Shown: positions 43,834 to 52,884, counted from the stretch's first letter. The stretch: DNA of 64,000 bases from an uncultured Porphyromonadaceae bacterium (GCA_947177635.1 CAMWVQ010000007.1:1-64000), one strand, 5' to 3'. Numbers and translations are program-made. The notes: generated from the sequence alone by a model not told the origin.

Positions 43834-46242
43834 ATGACACACAACTTACGACACATTCTTAATATCCTCACCTCATATACGGGCAACACGCTTTGCCTGC
43901 GAATGGCGGCAATCATTCTGCTTGTTTTCTCAGGTAAGTTCGCCCCTGTCAAAGCCCAGATACAAGGTATTGTCATTGATGACGATGAAAATCCAGTGGA
44001 AGGAGCTGCCGTTATCCTATTGCAATTGCCCGACAGCACATATATGGCGGGAACCGTCACTGACGAGACAGGGAAATTCCTCTTTGAGACCACCTCAGCC
44101 GACACCCCGATGTTTGTCAGGGTTGAGGCCATCGGATATGAGATGACGACCATACCGGCTTCTGCCGGGAACGCAATAACCGTCAGGTTGCCACACAACG
44201 GTGTGGCTCTGTCGGAAGTTGTTGTCAAAGCGCCAAGCATAAGTGTCTCCCCGGGAATGTTCTCTTTTTTGCCCGGCGACCTCATCAAAGATGTCAACAA
44301 CGCATTTTCGGTATTGGAATATGTCCCGCTGTTGACAGTGAACGCGGTCAAGGATGAGGTATCGATAATCGGCAGTGAGGGATGCAAGTTCCTCATAAAC
44401 GGCAAAGACCCCATTATGCCGCCTGCGGCCATCATGCAGATGCTCCGGAACTCAGCTCCGGGGAGGATAAAAAAAGTCGAGATCTGGCTGCAACCGGACA
44501 TAAACCGCCAAGGGGAAGGGCCTATAATCAACCTTGTGCTCGCTCCTCGAAAAGGCAGTATGGGCACTGCTGACCAGACATTCGTTTACAAAAACGCCCT
44601 GTACTCAAGGCAACAGTTATGGTATGGAGGGGAATGGGACAAATGGCAGTTTTCAGCCTTCGTGTCAGCCAACGAGCAAAAAGACAAATCGGAATTACTA
44701 TCCCGCTATACGGTTTTTAACCCCGCCGACCAAAACTCAGTGGTCCTTGACCAAATCAGCTCATCGAAAGATGACAATGACAGCTACGGTCTGGCAACCT
44801 CATTAGGAGCGAGTCTTGACCTTGGCCATAAAAACTCATTGGCGATATATGGACATCTATCGTTTGATTATGACAAGAACAACAGCCAGTCGAACACAAA
44901 CTGGCTGACAGAGAACTTCACGGATGAGACATCCAGTCTGTCAAGACGAGGATTCAGCCCCGAGTTTGCACTCGTGGAAATAAAATACTCCCATGATCTG
45001 GACTCACTGGGCAGCTCCCTCAGTGCCAAAGCCTATTATACCGGTATGTTCTCTAAAACAGACAACACCTTCATCCCCGTCACGGCCCTTGACGCTTACC
45101 GTCGGGAGAACAACTCCAACTCAATTCAGCTCAAGACGGAATGGTTTAAGATGTGCAACCGGCGTTTGTGGTTCATTCTCGGATTGAATGCCTTCCACGA
45201 CAATGTCCATAACAAGGTAGGGGTCGGCGACAATGGGAATCTCTCAACAGCTCTCGTCTCCACAGATGACCTGACCCAGTTACAGACCCAGGCCGACCTG
45301 TTCCTCTCAGGCAATTACAAACTCTCGGGAATCGTCAGCCTCAACGCCGGTGTGAGAGGCAGATGGTACAAACGTTCAATAAACCAGAAGATACAGGATA
45401 TCCGTCATAACTTCGAAGACTTTTATCTGCTGCCTCAGGCTTCAGCCAGTTTCTCATTCCATCCGCAACATATGTTGATGGTTTTCTATAATTATTCCAT
45501 AACGCAACCGTCTTATTTTGACACGAATCCCATTGTCACCTGGACTTCGCCGGAATATTATTATACCGGTAATCCCAACCTGAAGGCTGTGACCACCCAT
45601 ACAGCAGGATTTTTATACTCCATATTCAGTAAAATAACCCTGCGCGGCAATTTCTCATTCAATGACAACATCTCGAAGAGAGCCACGATTCCACATTCAG
45701 ACGGCATAACCTCGTTTCAGCCTCTCGCCATAGGGAAATCTCAGGAATACAGCCTGACGGCAGCGTATGCCAACTCTTTCTTCTCGCGGCGATGGAGACT
45801 ATCGGGAAATGTCAACTTGAAACTCATCCATCTCGACAACAACCGGCTGCCGGCCGCCATAGCCGAACCGTCCCAGACCACATCCCAATGGGCTGTCAAC
45901 CTTGACAACTCGATAACCTTGGGAAGCGACCGCAGTTGGACTTTGTATCTTCACGCCTACTACCGTTCTCCACAACGATTCACATTCTCCAACACAACCG
46001 GCTACGCGTCATTCGATATCGATATCACCAAGAGTTTCAATTTCGGAGGACGAATCAGTCTCGAATTCAACAACCTCGCCAATCATAAGTCTCATTCATG
46101 GTATGAATGTGGCAGCTATACATTTGATGCCCGTCATATTCTCAACCAGAGAAGTATACTGGTGAAATTCGACATCTCATTCGGGCGCCGATTTGACAGG
46201 CGGGAAATCGGGGATGGATTCAGTGAGTTCCAGACCCGATAA
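43834..46242 (+). CDS. OMP_b-brl_3 outer-membrane beta-barrel protein 2
   Basis: An 802-residue paralogue of the protein at 39422 with the same domain order: signal segment (about 25-42), regulatory-like Ig domain (IQGIVIDDDENPVEGAAVIL), plug with GEGPIINLVLAPRKGS, and barrel. Both share DLIKDVNNA/DIIKDAHDA and QPDINRQ/QPGVARQ-type segments. It starts 16 bp after the radical SAM gene, so it is cotranscribed with it, and it is followed by the third precursor. Having two paralogous barrels in a three-precursor island suggests precursor- or step-specific roles. Confidence 0.85.
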   Translation: MTHNLRHILNILTSYTGNTLCLRMAAIILLVFSGKFAPVKAQIQGIVIDDDENPVEGAAVILLQLPDSTYMAGTVTDETGKFLFETTSADTPMFVRVEAIGYEMTTIPASAGNAITVRLPHNGVALSEVVVKAPSISVSPGMFSFLPGDLIKDVNNAFSVLEYVPLLTVNAVKDEVSIIGSEGCKFLINGKDPIMPPAAIMQMLRNSAPGRIKKVEIWLQPDINRQGEGPIINLVLAPRKGSMGTADQTFVYKNALYSRQQLWYGGEWDKWQFSAFVSANEQKDKSELLSRYTVFNPADQNSVVLDQISSSKDDNDSYGLATSLGASLDLGHKNSLAIYGHLSFDYDKNNSQSNTNWLTENFTDETSSLSRRGFSPEFALVEIKYSHDLDSLGSSLSAKAYYTGMFSKTDNTFIPVTALDAYRRENNSNSIQLKTEWFKMCNRRLWFILGLNAFHDNVHNKVGVGDNGNLSTALVSTDDLTQLQTQADLFLSGNYKLSGIVSLNAGVRGRWYKRSINQKIQDIRHNFEDFYLLPQASASFSFHPQHMLMVFYNYSITQPSYFDTNPIVTWTSPEYYYTGNPNLKAVTTHTAGFLYSIFSKITLRGNFSFNDNISKRATIPHSDGITSFQPLAIGKSQEYSLTAAYANSFFSRRWRLSGNVNLKLIHLDNNRLPAAIAEPSQTTSQWAVNLDNSITLGSDRSWTLYLHAYYRSPQRFTFSNTTGYASFDIDITKSFNFGGRISLEFNNLANHKSHSWYECGSYTFDARHILNQRSILVKFDISFGRRFDRREIGDGFSEFQTR

Positions 46243-46294
46243 CTCCTCGGAACTGTTTTAACAGTTCTCATATTATTAACTAAAAACAACTGCC

Positions 46295-46530
46295 ATGTCT
46301 CGCAAACAACAACAATCCCGCATCGAGAAGTTTCTCGAGAGCATCTCCACAAACAGCGGAAACGACAGTGTCATCTTGCTTGATGCCGAAATACAGTGAA
46401 AACAGCCTGTTCGCCCAACACCCAACGATGCTCCAACTCCATCGGAGCCTGTTCTGCGGGAGGTATCATAAACCAGAGGATATGCGACACTCCTCACCCG
46501 GTAGTCAGCATGCCCGGGTGTGCCAACTGA
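46295..46530 (+). pseudogene. RiPP precursor 3, frameshifted at the leader-core junction
   Basis: The leader starts at the ATG at 46295 and shares RIEKFL and DSVILLDAE with precursors 1 and 2, but stops at a TGA (46397-46399). One frame over, the sequence from 46402 to the TGA at 46528-46530 encodes TACSPNTQRCSNSIGAC, then C-x10-C-x11-C, the same cysteine ladder as the other cores. One missing base shortly before 46397, for example in the AAA of GAAATA, would join them into about 78 residues. No GA/GG-like junction is evident, so processing may differ. Its end overlaps the start of the exporter gene. Confidence 0.65.
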
Positions 46531-48712
46531 AACGACTTGTAAAGACAAGAGCACCTTGTTTCACTACTACCACCAGATCGAGCAGTCGGACTGCGGGGTG
46601 ACCTGTCTGAGGATGGTCGCCCGGCATTTCGGCCGCAAGATTCCCGTGAAGTTTCTCCGCTCCCGGGCCGACCTGTCGCGCGGCGGCATTTCCGTCAGGG
46701 GGCTGAAGGAGTGCGCGGAATCAATCGGCCTGAAAGGATACGGGGTGAAACTCGGTTCCGGGCTGTTGGTGGATGCTCCCCTACCGGCCATTCTCCACTG
46801 GAACCAGAACCATTTTGCCGTGTTGTGGAAAGTCAGCAAGGGGAGATACTTCGTGGCCGATCCTGCGGCCGGGATGATGGTCTATTCCCGGGAGGAGTTC
46901 GACGCGCATTTCTGCGGCGACGGGGAGAGGGGCATAGCCCTGATTCTCGCCCCGACCGAAGAGTTCCATTCAATCAGCTTTCCGGCCGATGACAGCCGGG
47001 GGAAGATTTTCCGCGCCCTGCGCGACAGCATCAGGGAGCATTGCTCCACCTACCTGCTCATCCTGTCGCTGGCATTGCTCGCGCTGGGAGCGAGCATCTT
47101 TGTCCCGCTGCTGATGCAGAAGACCATCGACGAGGGCATCGCCCGGCGCGACATCCCGCTTGTATGGCTGCTGGTCATCGCCCAGATTGCCATCTTCGCG
47201 GGAAGCCAGCTGACCACATCCGTCTCGGGATATGTGGTCAACAAACTCGGGCTGCAGCTCTCTACCGGAGCCGTGGACCGGTACCTGACGAAACTTGTCA
47301 GCCTGCCGCTGCGTTTCTTCGACTCGCGGGTGAGTTCTGACCTCATCCAGAAGACCTACGACCAGGAGCAGACCCAGCAGTTCATGCTCCAGACCCCGAC
47401 GACCCTGTTGCTGACGGTCATCAACATCGCGGTGTTCTCCGGCCTGCTGCTATGGTTCAATCCCTGGATTTTCCTCGGCTTCCTTCTGCTCACGCTTACC
47501 GGTCTTGTCTGGGAGGGATGGATGCTCCGACGCAGGCGGAGCGTCGATTATGACATCCGCACCATCCAATGCCGCAACAACAACAATGTCTACGAACTGG
47601 TCAACGGCATCTCTGACCTGAAAATCCACAACGCCCACAACCACCGGGTGTCACTCTGGCGCACGCTGCAACAGCGGCTCAACCTGCTGCGACGGCGCTC
47701 CGAAAACATCCGGCTCATCCAAGGGGGAGGGGCGTCATTGCTATACCAGTCGCGCGACCTGGCGATTACCGGACTGTGCGCCACTCTTGTCATCGGCGAC
47801 GCGATGACCCTTGGGACGATGGTGACGGTGGCGTTTGTCACCGGACGGCTCGCCACCGGTTTTAGTTCCATCTCCTCCTCACTGTCCTCACTGCAACAGA
47901 CATCCATCGCCCTCGACCGCAGCAACGACGTGATGGATGAGCCTGCCGAAACTACTGAGGGGAGAATCGACAGCCTTGACGGCGACATAATCCTCCGGGA
48001 TGTCACATACAAGTACCCCGGCTGCGACAGCCGGCCGGTAATCAGCGGCCTTGACCTGACCATCCCCCGGGGGAAGACCACCGCCATCGTCGGCCCAAGC
48101 GGATGCGGCAAATCCACCCTTATGAAACTCCTCCAGGGGCTTTACCATCCGCAACAAGGCTCCATCACCGCCGGGATGGCGGAGGTGGCCACACTCCAGC
48201 CCCAGGAATGGGGGAAAATCTGCACCAGCGTCTCGCAGCAGGGCTACATTTTCTCAGACTCGATTGCCCGCAACATCGCTTTGGGGGATGAGTCTCCCGA
48301 TATGGAGAGGGTGGCCGAGGCTGCCCGCACAGCCTGCCTCGACCCGCTCCTCGACAAACTCCCCCTGAAGCTCCACACCCTCATCGGCCCCTCGGGGATG
48401 GAGCTGAGCGGGGGTGAACGGCAGCGCCTGATGATTGCCCGCGCCGTCTATCGCGACACTCCGGTCATCCTCCTTGACGAGGCCACCTCCTCGCTCGATG
48501 CCGAGACCGAACGCCGCATCGTAGCCAACCTCTCGGGTTTCTCGGAGGGGCGCACAATGGTCATCGCCGCCCACCGCCTCTCGACCGTCAGCAACGCCGA
48601 CCTGATTCTCTTCATGGACTCAGGCCGCATCACCGAGCAGGGCTCCCACACCTCCCTGATGTCCCTCGGAGGCCGCTACGCCTCCTTCGTCTCCGGACAG
48701 CTCACCTGCTGA
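46520..48712 (+). CDS. C39 peptidase-containing ABC transporter (peptide processing and export)
   Basis: A 730-residue PCAT-type exporter that cuts leader peptides and pumps the core across the inner membrane. The C39 domain has Cys25 (QSDCGVTCL), His98 (NHFAVL) and Asp114 (ADPAAG). A six-helix membrane domain follows (about 175-450), then an ATPase domain with GPSGCGKST, LSGGERQRL, VILLDEAT and VIAAHRLST, all intact. The only in-frame start upstream is GTG at 46520, overlapping the precursor 3 stop, though the TTG at 46556 would start closer to the peptidase domain. Its base composition is GC-rich like the chromosome, unlike the rest of the island. No membrane-fusion protein or TolC is adjacent. 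Confidence 0.93.
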   Translation: MPTETTCKDKSTLFHYYHQIEQSDCGVTCLRMVARHFGRKIPVKFLRSRADLSRGGISVRGLKECAESIGLKGYGVKLGSGLLVDAPLPAILHWNQNHFAVLWKVSKGRYFVADPAAGMMVYSREEFDAHFCGDGERGIALILAPTEEFHSISFPADDSRGKIFRALRDSIREHCSTYLLILSLALLALGASIFVPLLMQKTIDEGIARRDIPLVWLLVIAQIAIFAGSQLTTSVSGYVVNKLGLQLSTGAVDRYLTKLVSLPLRFFDSRVSSDLIQKTYDQEQTQQFMLQTPTTLLLTVINIAVFSGLLLWFNPWIFLGFLLLTLTGLVWEGWMLRRRRSVDYDIRTIQCRNNNNVYELVNGISDLKIHNAHNHRVSLWRTLQQRLNLLRRRSENIRLIQGGGASLLYQSRDLAITGLCATLVIGDAMTLGTMVTVAFVTGRLATGFSSISSSLSSLQQTSIALDRSNDVMDEPAETTEGRIDSLDGDIILRDVTYKYPGCDSRPVISGLDLTIPRGKTTAIVGPSGCGKSTLMKLLQGLYHPQQGSITAGMAEVATLQPQEWGKICTSVSQQGYIFSDSIARNIALGDESPDMERVAEAARTACLDPLLDKLPLKLHTLIGPSGMELSGGERQRLMIARAVYRDTPVILLDEATSSLDAETERRIVANLSGFSEGRTMVIAAHRLSTVSNADLILFMDSGRITEQGSHTSLMSLGGRYASFVSGQLTC

Positions 48713-48773
48713 CCCCCTCCCCCTCTAAATCGATATATAATCTGCCGACAAAGGATGCGGGGCGCAGGGCGGA

Positions 48774-48805
48774 TTTTGGGGATTCGGGAAAAATTCGTAA
48801 ATTTG
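48774..48805 (+). promoter_or_regulatory. glyS promoter
   Basis: -33 TTTTG (48774-48778), 19-bp spacer, -7 TAAATTTG (48798-48805), with a 90-nt leader. Confidence 0.65.
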
Positions 48806-48902
48806 TGGCTTAAATTCGGGAGCAGGCCCGGCGGCGGCGTATTGCTGCCAGGATGCTCCGTTCTCAAACAGAAAACAAAACAAACAACTCGCATAACTGA
48901 CA

Positions 48903-50447
48903 ATGGCACAGCAAGAAGACGTGTTCAAGAAAATCGTTTCCCACGCCAAGGAATACGGTTTTGTCTTTCAGTCAAGTGAAATCTATGACGGTCTGTCGGC
49001 CGTTTACGACTACGGACAGAACGGCGTAGAACTCAAAAACAACATCAAACGCTACTGGTGGGAGGCCATGACCCTCCTCCACGAGAATATCGTCGGCATC
49101 GACTCGGCGATTTTCATGCACCCGACAATCTGGAAGGCTTCGGGCCACGTCGACGCTTTCAACGACCCCCTGATTGACAACCGCGACTCAAAGAAGCGTT
49201 ACCGCGCCGATGTCCTCATCGAGGACCAGCTCGCCAAGTATGACGAGAAAATCGACAAGGAGGTGAAGAAGGCCGCCAAGCGTTTCGGAGAGTCATTCGA
49301 CGAGGCGATGTTCCGCCAGACCAACCCCCGCGTGGCTGAGACCGCAGCCAAGCGCGACGCCCTCCACGAACGTTTCGCCACGGCGATGAACGACAATAAC
49401 CTTGAAGAGCTGCGCCAGATCATCCTCGACGAGGAAATCGTCGACCCCGTCAGCGGCACCCGCAACTGGACCGAAGTGCGCCAGTTCAACCTCATGTTCA
49501 AGACCGAGATGGGTTCGACCGCCGACGGCGCGATGAATGTATATCTCCGTCCCGAGACCGCCCAGGGTATCTTCGTCAACTACCTCAACGTGCAGAAGAC
49601 CGGCCGCATGCGCATCCCCTTCGGTATCGCCCAGATCGGCAAGGCGTTCCGCAACGAGATTGTGGCCCGCCAGTTCATCTTCCGCATGCGCGAGTTCGAG
49701 CAGATGGAGATGCAGTTCTTCGTGCGTCCCGGCTCCGAGCTTGAATGGTTCAAGAAGTGGAAAGAAACCCGCCTGAAATGGCACAAGGCCCTCGGCCTCG
49801 GCGACGAGAAATACCGCTACCACGACCACGACAAGCTGGCCCACTACGCCAACGCCGCCACCGACATCGAGTTCCAGATGCCTTTCGGCTTCAAGGAGGT
49901 AGAGGGTATCCACTCCCGCACCAACTTCGACCTCTCGCAGCACGAGAAGTTCTCCGGCAAGAAAATCCAGTATTTCGACCCCGAGCTCAACGAAAGCTAC
50001 ACCCCCTATGTGATTGAGACATCAATCGGCGTGGACCGTATGTTCCTCAGCGTGATGTGCTCATCCTACGAGGAGCAGCAGCTTGAAGGGGGAGACTCCC
50101 GCGTGGTGCTCCACCTCCCCGAGGCCCTCGCCCCCGTGAAGTGTGCCGTCATGCCCCTCGTCCGCAAGGACGGCCTGCCCGAAAAGGCACGCGAGATTGT
50201 CAACGACCTCAAATTCGACTTCAACACCCACTACGAGGAGAAGGACTCCATCGGCAAGCGCTACCGCCGCCAGGATGCCATCGGCACCCCCTTCTGCATC
50301 ACCGTCGACCATCAGACCCTGGAGGACAACACCGTCACCCTGCGCGAACGCGACTCGATGGCCCAGACCCGCGTGAAAGTCGAAGACCTCCACTCGCTCA
50401 TCCACGACCGCGTGTCGCTCAACTCCCTGTTGCGCAAACTCGGCTGA
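48903..50447 (+). CDS. glyS: Glycyl-tRNA synthetase (single-chain alpha2 type)
   Basis: A 514-residue class II synthetase. It starts AQQEDVFKKIVSHAKEYGFVFQSSEIYDG, shown here only in part, with motif 2 near RNEIVARQFIFRMREFEQME and motif 3 near EASIGVDR-like ETSIGVDRMF (about 377-386), and a C-terminal anticodon-binding domain. The length and single-gene form fit the eukaryote-like alpha2 enzyme used by Bacteroidetes, not the alpha-beta GlyQS of many bacteria. It is followed by an unlinked lemA. Confidence 0.95.
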   Translation: MAQQEDVFKKIVSHAKEYGFVFQSSEIYDGLSAVYDYGQNGVELKNNIKRYWWEAMTLLHENIVGIDSAIFMHPTIWKASGHVDAFNDPLIDNRDSKKRYRADVLIEDQLAKYDEKIDKEVKKAAKRFGESFDEAMFRQTNPRVAETAAKRDALHERFATAMNDNNLEELRQIILDEEIVDPVSGTRNWTEVRQFNLMFKTEMGSTADGAMNVYLRPETAQGIFVNYLNVQKTGRMRIPFGIAQIGKAFRNEIVARQFIFRMREFEQMEMQFFVRPGSELEWFKKWKETRLKWHKALGLGDEKYRYHDHDKLAHYANAATDIEFQMPFGFKEVEGIHSRTNFDLSQHEKFSGKKIQYFDPELNESYTPYVIETSIGVDRMFLSVMCSSYEEQQLEGGDSRVVLHLPEALAPVKCAVMPLVRKDGLPEKAREIVNDLKFDFNTHYEEKDSIGKRYRRQDAIGTPFCITVDHQTLEDNTVTLRERDSMAQTRVKVEDLHSLIHDRVSLNSLLRKLG

Positions 50448-50550
50448 CATCACCACCATCCGCCGGGCGGCCGACTCAACATTGCGGCCGCCCCGGATGT
50501 TAATATCTGACACGACACGTCTGATATCAATCCTCTCAAACAAACGAATT

Positions 50551-51156
50551 ATGAAAAAAAGCTATATCGCAGGCATCGTTATCGCCCTTCTGCTGGTCTT
50601 CCTCTTCACCGGAGGCTGCTCCAGCTACAACGGAATGGTTGATGCCGACCAGGCCGTCAAGAAGCAGTGGGGCCAGGTTGAGAACCAGTACCAGCGCCGC
50701 GCCGACCTGATTCCCAACCTTGTCAACACCGTCAAGGGGTATGCCGCCCATGAGTCGACAACCCTGCAGAATGTCACTGACGCCAGGGCCGGACTCACCA
50801 AGGCCTACAATGAGGCCAACGCCATCTCAGGGGACTCCGCCCAGGCCAACATCGCCGCCTACCAGCAGGCCCAGAGCAACCTCCGCGGCGCCCTCGACAT
50901 CTATGTCAACGCCGTGCGCGAGGCTTACCCCGACCTCAAGGCCAACACCAACTTCATGAACCTCCAGGAGCAGCTCGAATCGACCGAGAACCGCATCGCG
51001 ACCGAACGCCGCCGCTACAACGAGGAGGTGGAGACCTACAACAAGAAGGTGTTGCGCTTCCCCGGAAGCATATGGGCGTCGATATTCAATTTCGACCCCA
51101 AAGACATGTTCCAGGCCGAGGAAGGAGCCAACAAGGCCCCGAAAGTCGAGTTCTGA
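50551..51156 (+). CDS. lemA: LemA family protein
   Basis: A 201-residue protein, start placed at the ATG at 50551 that opens a transmembrane helix (MKKSYIAGIVIALLLVFLF). The family region VENQYQRRADLIPNLVNTVKGYA and the long two-helix hairpin with ENRIATERRRYNE match LemA. LemA is membrane-anchored, helical and of unsettled function. The N-terminal GCSS could alternatively mark a lipoprotein. It lies 104 bp after glyS and upstream of an FKBP-like gene. Confidence 0.9.
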   Translation: MKKSYIAGIVIALLLVFLFTGGCSSYNGMVDADQAVKKQWGQVENQYQRRADLIPNLVNTVKGYAAHESTTLQNVTDARAGLTKAYNEANAISGDSAQANIAAYQQAQSNLRGALDIYVNAVREAYPDLKANTNFMNLQEQLESTENRIATERRRYNEEVETYNKKVLRFPGSIWASIFNFDPKDMFQAEEGANKAPKVEF

Positions 51157-51197
51157 TGAATTTGGCAGACTTCCCCCCTCTCTTATATTGACTTGCA

Positions 51198-51767
51198 ATG
51201 AAAAAAATCCTGACATACATCGCCGGAGCGATGCTCCTTATGCCGGTCCTGAACGCCTGCAGCGACAGTGACGACGAAGACACAGACATCGGCACCATAT
51301 GGGACCGGTATGAGGAATACCGCGAGGCAAACCTCACATGGGTTGCCCAGCAGGAAGCGCGTCTCAATCCCGACGGCACCAGATACTACGAGCGGCTGCA
51401 GCCGCAGTGGAACGCCAACAGCTACATACTCATCCACTGGTTCAACGACCGTTCGGAGACAGAGGGAAACCTCGTGCCGCTGCTGACTTCATCCGTACGC
51501 GCCCGCTACATCGGCCGCAACTATCTCGGCCAGGTGTTCGACGCCGACTCAACGAGCGATAACGGCACCTATTTCCTGGTGAGCCAGGTAGTGTCGGGGT
51601 GGCAGATAGCCCTCCAGAACATGCACGTCGGGGATTCAGTGGAGATAGTCCTCCCCTACAACCAGGCCTACGGCTCATCCAACCCCAGCGACCTGATTCT
51701 CCCCTACTCCGCCCTCCAGTTCACGATGCGTCTCCACGACATCCCCACACTGGAAGTACGTCCCTGA
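51198..51767 (+). CDS. FKBP-like lipoprotein
   Basis: A 189-residue protein with a lipoprotein signal (MKKILTYIAGAMLLMPVLNAC) and a C-terminal FKBP-type peptidyl-prolyl isomerase-like fold: VSGWQIALQNMHVGDSVEIVLP, AYGSS and ILPYSALQFTMRLHDI match the FKBP end with its Y-G and I/P core. The N-terminal half (residues 25-90) is not conserved FKBP and includes polyacidic DSDDEDTD. Activity is not certain because the normal active-site aromatic set is incomplete. Likely periplasmic or outer-membrane folding helper. Confidence 0.75.
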   Translation: MKKILTYIAGAMLLMPVLNACSDSDDEDTDIGTIWDRYEEYREANLTWVAQQEARLNPDGTRYYERLQPQWNANSYILIHWFNDRSETEGNLVPLLTSSVRARYIGRNYLGQVFDADSTSDNGTYFLVSQVVSGWQIALQNMHVGDSVEIVLPYNQAYGSSNPSDLILPYSALQFTMRLHDIPTLEVRP

Positions 51768-51813
51768 CCCCATAATTTGCCGGCGCCTACGATACGCGCG
51801 CCACAGACAATAA

Positions 51814-51884
51814 TGCAGGAGCACCGCCCCGCGAAGTCTTGTCCGGAATCCCGGTCAACGACAAAGCGGAGCGGTGCTCCTGCA
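51814..51884. terminator. Convergent-gene hairpin with long loop
   Basis: A perfect 14-bp stem (51814-51827 with 51871-51884) encloses a 43-nt loop between the FKBP-like and DUF3667-type genes. T-rich sequence (GTTTGTTCTT) follows on the plus strand. Confidence 0.6.
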
Positions 51885-51904
51885 GTGTTTGTTCTTATCA
51901 GGTT

Positions 51905-52720
51905 TCATATCTTGTCTATGACCAGCGGCACGGAGAGGAATCCGAAGGTCAGGAATGCAAACAGGCAGCTGACGACAAACCAGACCACAAGCTTGACCAA
52001 AGTCATCTTGCGCGAAAGCTGAGGAAACGCCCTGTTGAGCGACAACACACCATAAGCTGAGGTCGAAAGGAACACCAGAAGCCCGGCTAATGTATCGTTT
52101 AACATCTCGACCGGAGTAAGCAGAAGGCACAGCACAAGATAGGTACAAGTCAGATACAACACCGCTATCATCAGTTCCGCGAAATTGTATCTGCCTTTTA
52201 TATCCCTGTAATACACCACCCAGGTGCTGACAGCCAAAGGAATCGCCAGCACCATATACTGCAACGTGATGGAGTCATAAAAATAATTAAGCAGCCCGGC
52301 ATACCAGCTGTCGTCTGATATCACCTCGCTCTTCTCCTCCTTGCCGCTCCACCATGAGACGACCAGAAAAAACACCGAGTTATACAGCGACAGCAACAAA
52401 AGCATATTGACCGGCGATACCAGCCCGACACGCCGTCCGAATACATAATCCCTCACCACCGTCCACGGACACGACAGCAAACGCCATAGTGTGACGAAGA
52501 AGTTGGTGGAGACCCTCGTCAACGCGCCGAATACATGAGTGGCGAATGAGCGAGTGGTGAAACGTCCGGTGTTGGTAGGCTGGCCGCAACTGGAGCAGAA
52601 ATTTCCGTCAACCGCCGCTCCGCAATTCAGACAGACATGGCAGGCATCGCGCCCGGCATCACCAATCTCGTCATAAATCCCGGCATCGCCGGATTGAATT
52701 ATCTGTGATTGTTCATCCAT
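51905..52720 (-). CDS. DUF3667-type membrane protein with zinc ribbon
   Basis: About 271 residues from the ATG at 52720, which lies 9 bp from its promoter; an upstream ATG would add 45 unlikely residues that include the promoter. A zinc-ribbon (CLNCGAAVDGNFCSSCGQ) occupies about residues 24-41, followed by four or five hydrophobic segments. This layout is the Bacteroidetes DUF3667 family. Function unknown. It is convergent with the FKBP-like gene. Confidence 0.75.
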   Translation of the reverse strand: MDEQSQIIQSGDAGIYDEIGDAGRDACHVCLNCGAAVDGNFCSSCGQPTNTGRFTTRSFATHVFGALTRVSTNFFVTLWRLLSCPWTVVRDYVFGRRVGLVSPVNMLLLLSLYNSVFFLVVSWWSGKEEKSEVISDDSWYAGLLNYFYDSITLQYMVLAIPLAVSTWVVYYRDIKGRYNFAELMIAVLYLTCTYLVLCLLLTPVEMLNDTLAGLLVFLSTSAYGVLSLNRAFPQLSRKMTLVKLVVWFVVSCLFAFLTFGFLSVPLVIDKI

Positions 52721-52728
52721 ATACCCTG

Positions 52729-52736
52729 CAAAGATA
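52729..52736 (-). promoter_or_regulatory. -7 element of the DUF3667-type gene
   Basis: TATCTTTG on the minus strand, 9 bp before the ATG at 52720. No -33 match at optimal spacing. The close position favours the short protein start. Confidence 0.5.
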
Positions 52737-52794
52737 AGCAAATTTTTCCACCTAATCCCAGTTTGGATAAACTTCTCATTGCAGGGAAAACATA

Positions 52795-52844
52795 TCTGAC
52801 GCGGAGTCCGTTGGTCTGAAAAACTAAACGGAATCCACGTCAGA
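52795..52844 (-). terminator. Terminator after crcB
   Basis: An 18-nt stem with two mismatches (52795-52812 with 52827-52844), followed on the minus strand by TATGTTTTCC, 40 bp after the crcB stop. Confidence 0.65.
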
Positions 52845-52884
52845 CAATATAGCAAGTAAAGGCCTTACACGGCCACCGGAACAT

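Noticed and set aside
46397..46399. TGA in precursor 3 read as selenocysteine
   Set aside because: Reading through in that frame gives a Pro-rich tail stopping at TAA and no cysteine ladder; the Cys-rich core is in another frame, so a frameshift explains it better.
39032..46530. CRISPR or phage-like repeat explanation for the duplicated leader
   Set aside because: Only two long copies, coding, no regular spacers and no cas or phage genes.
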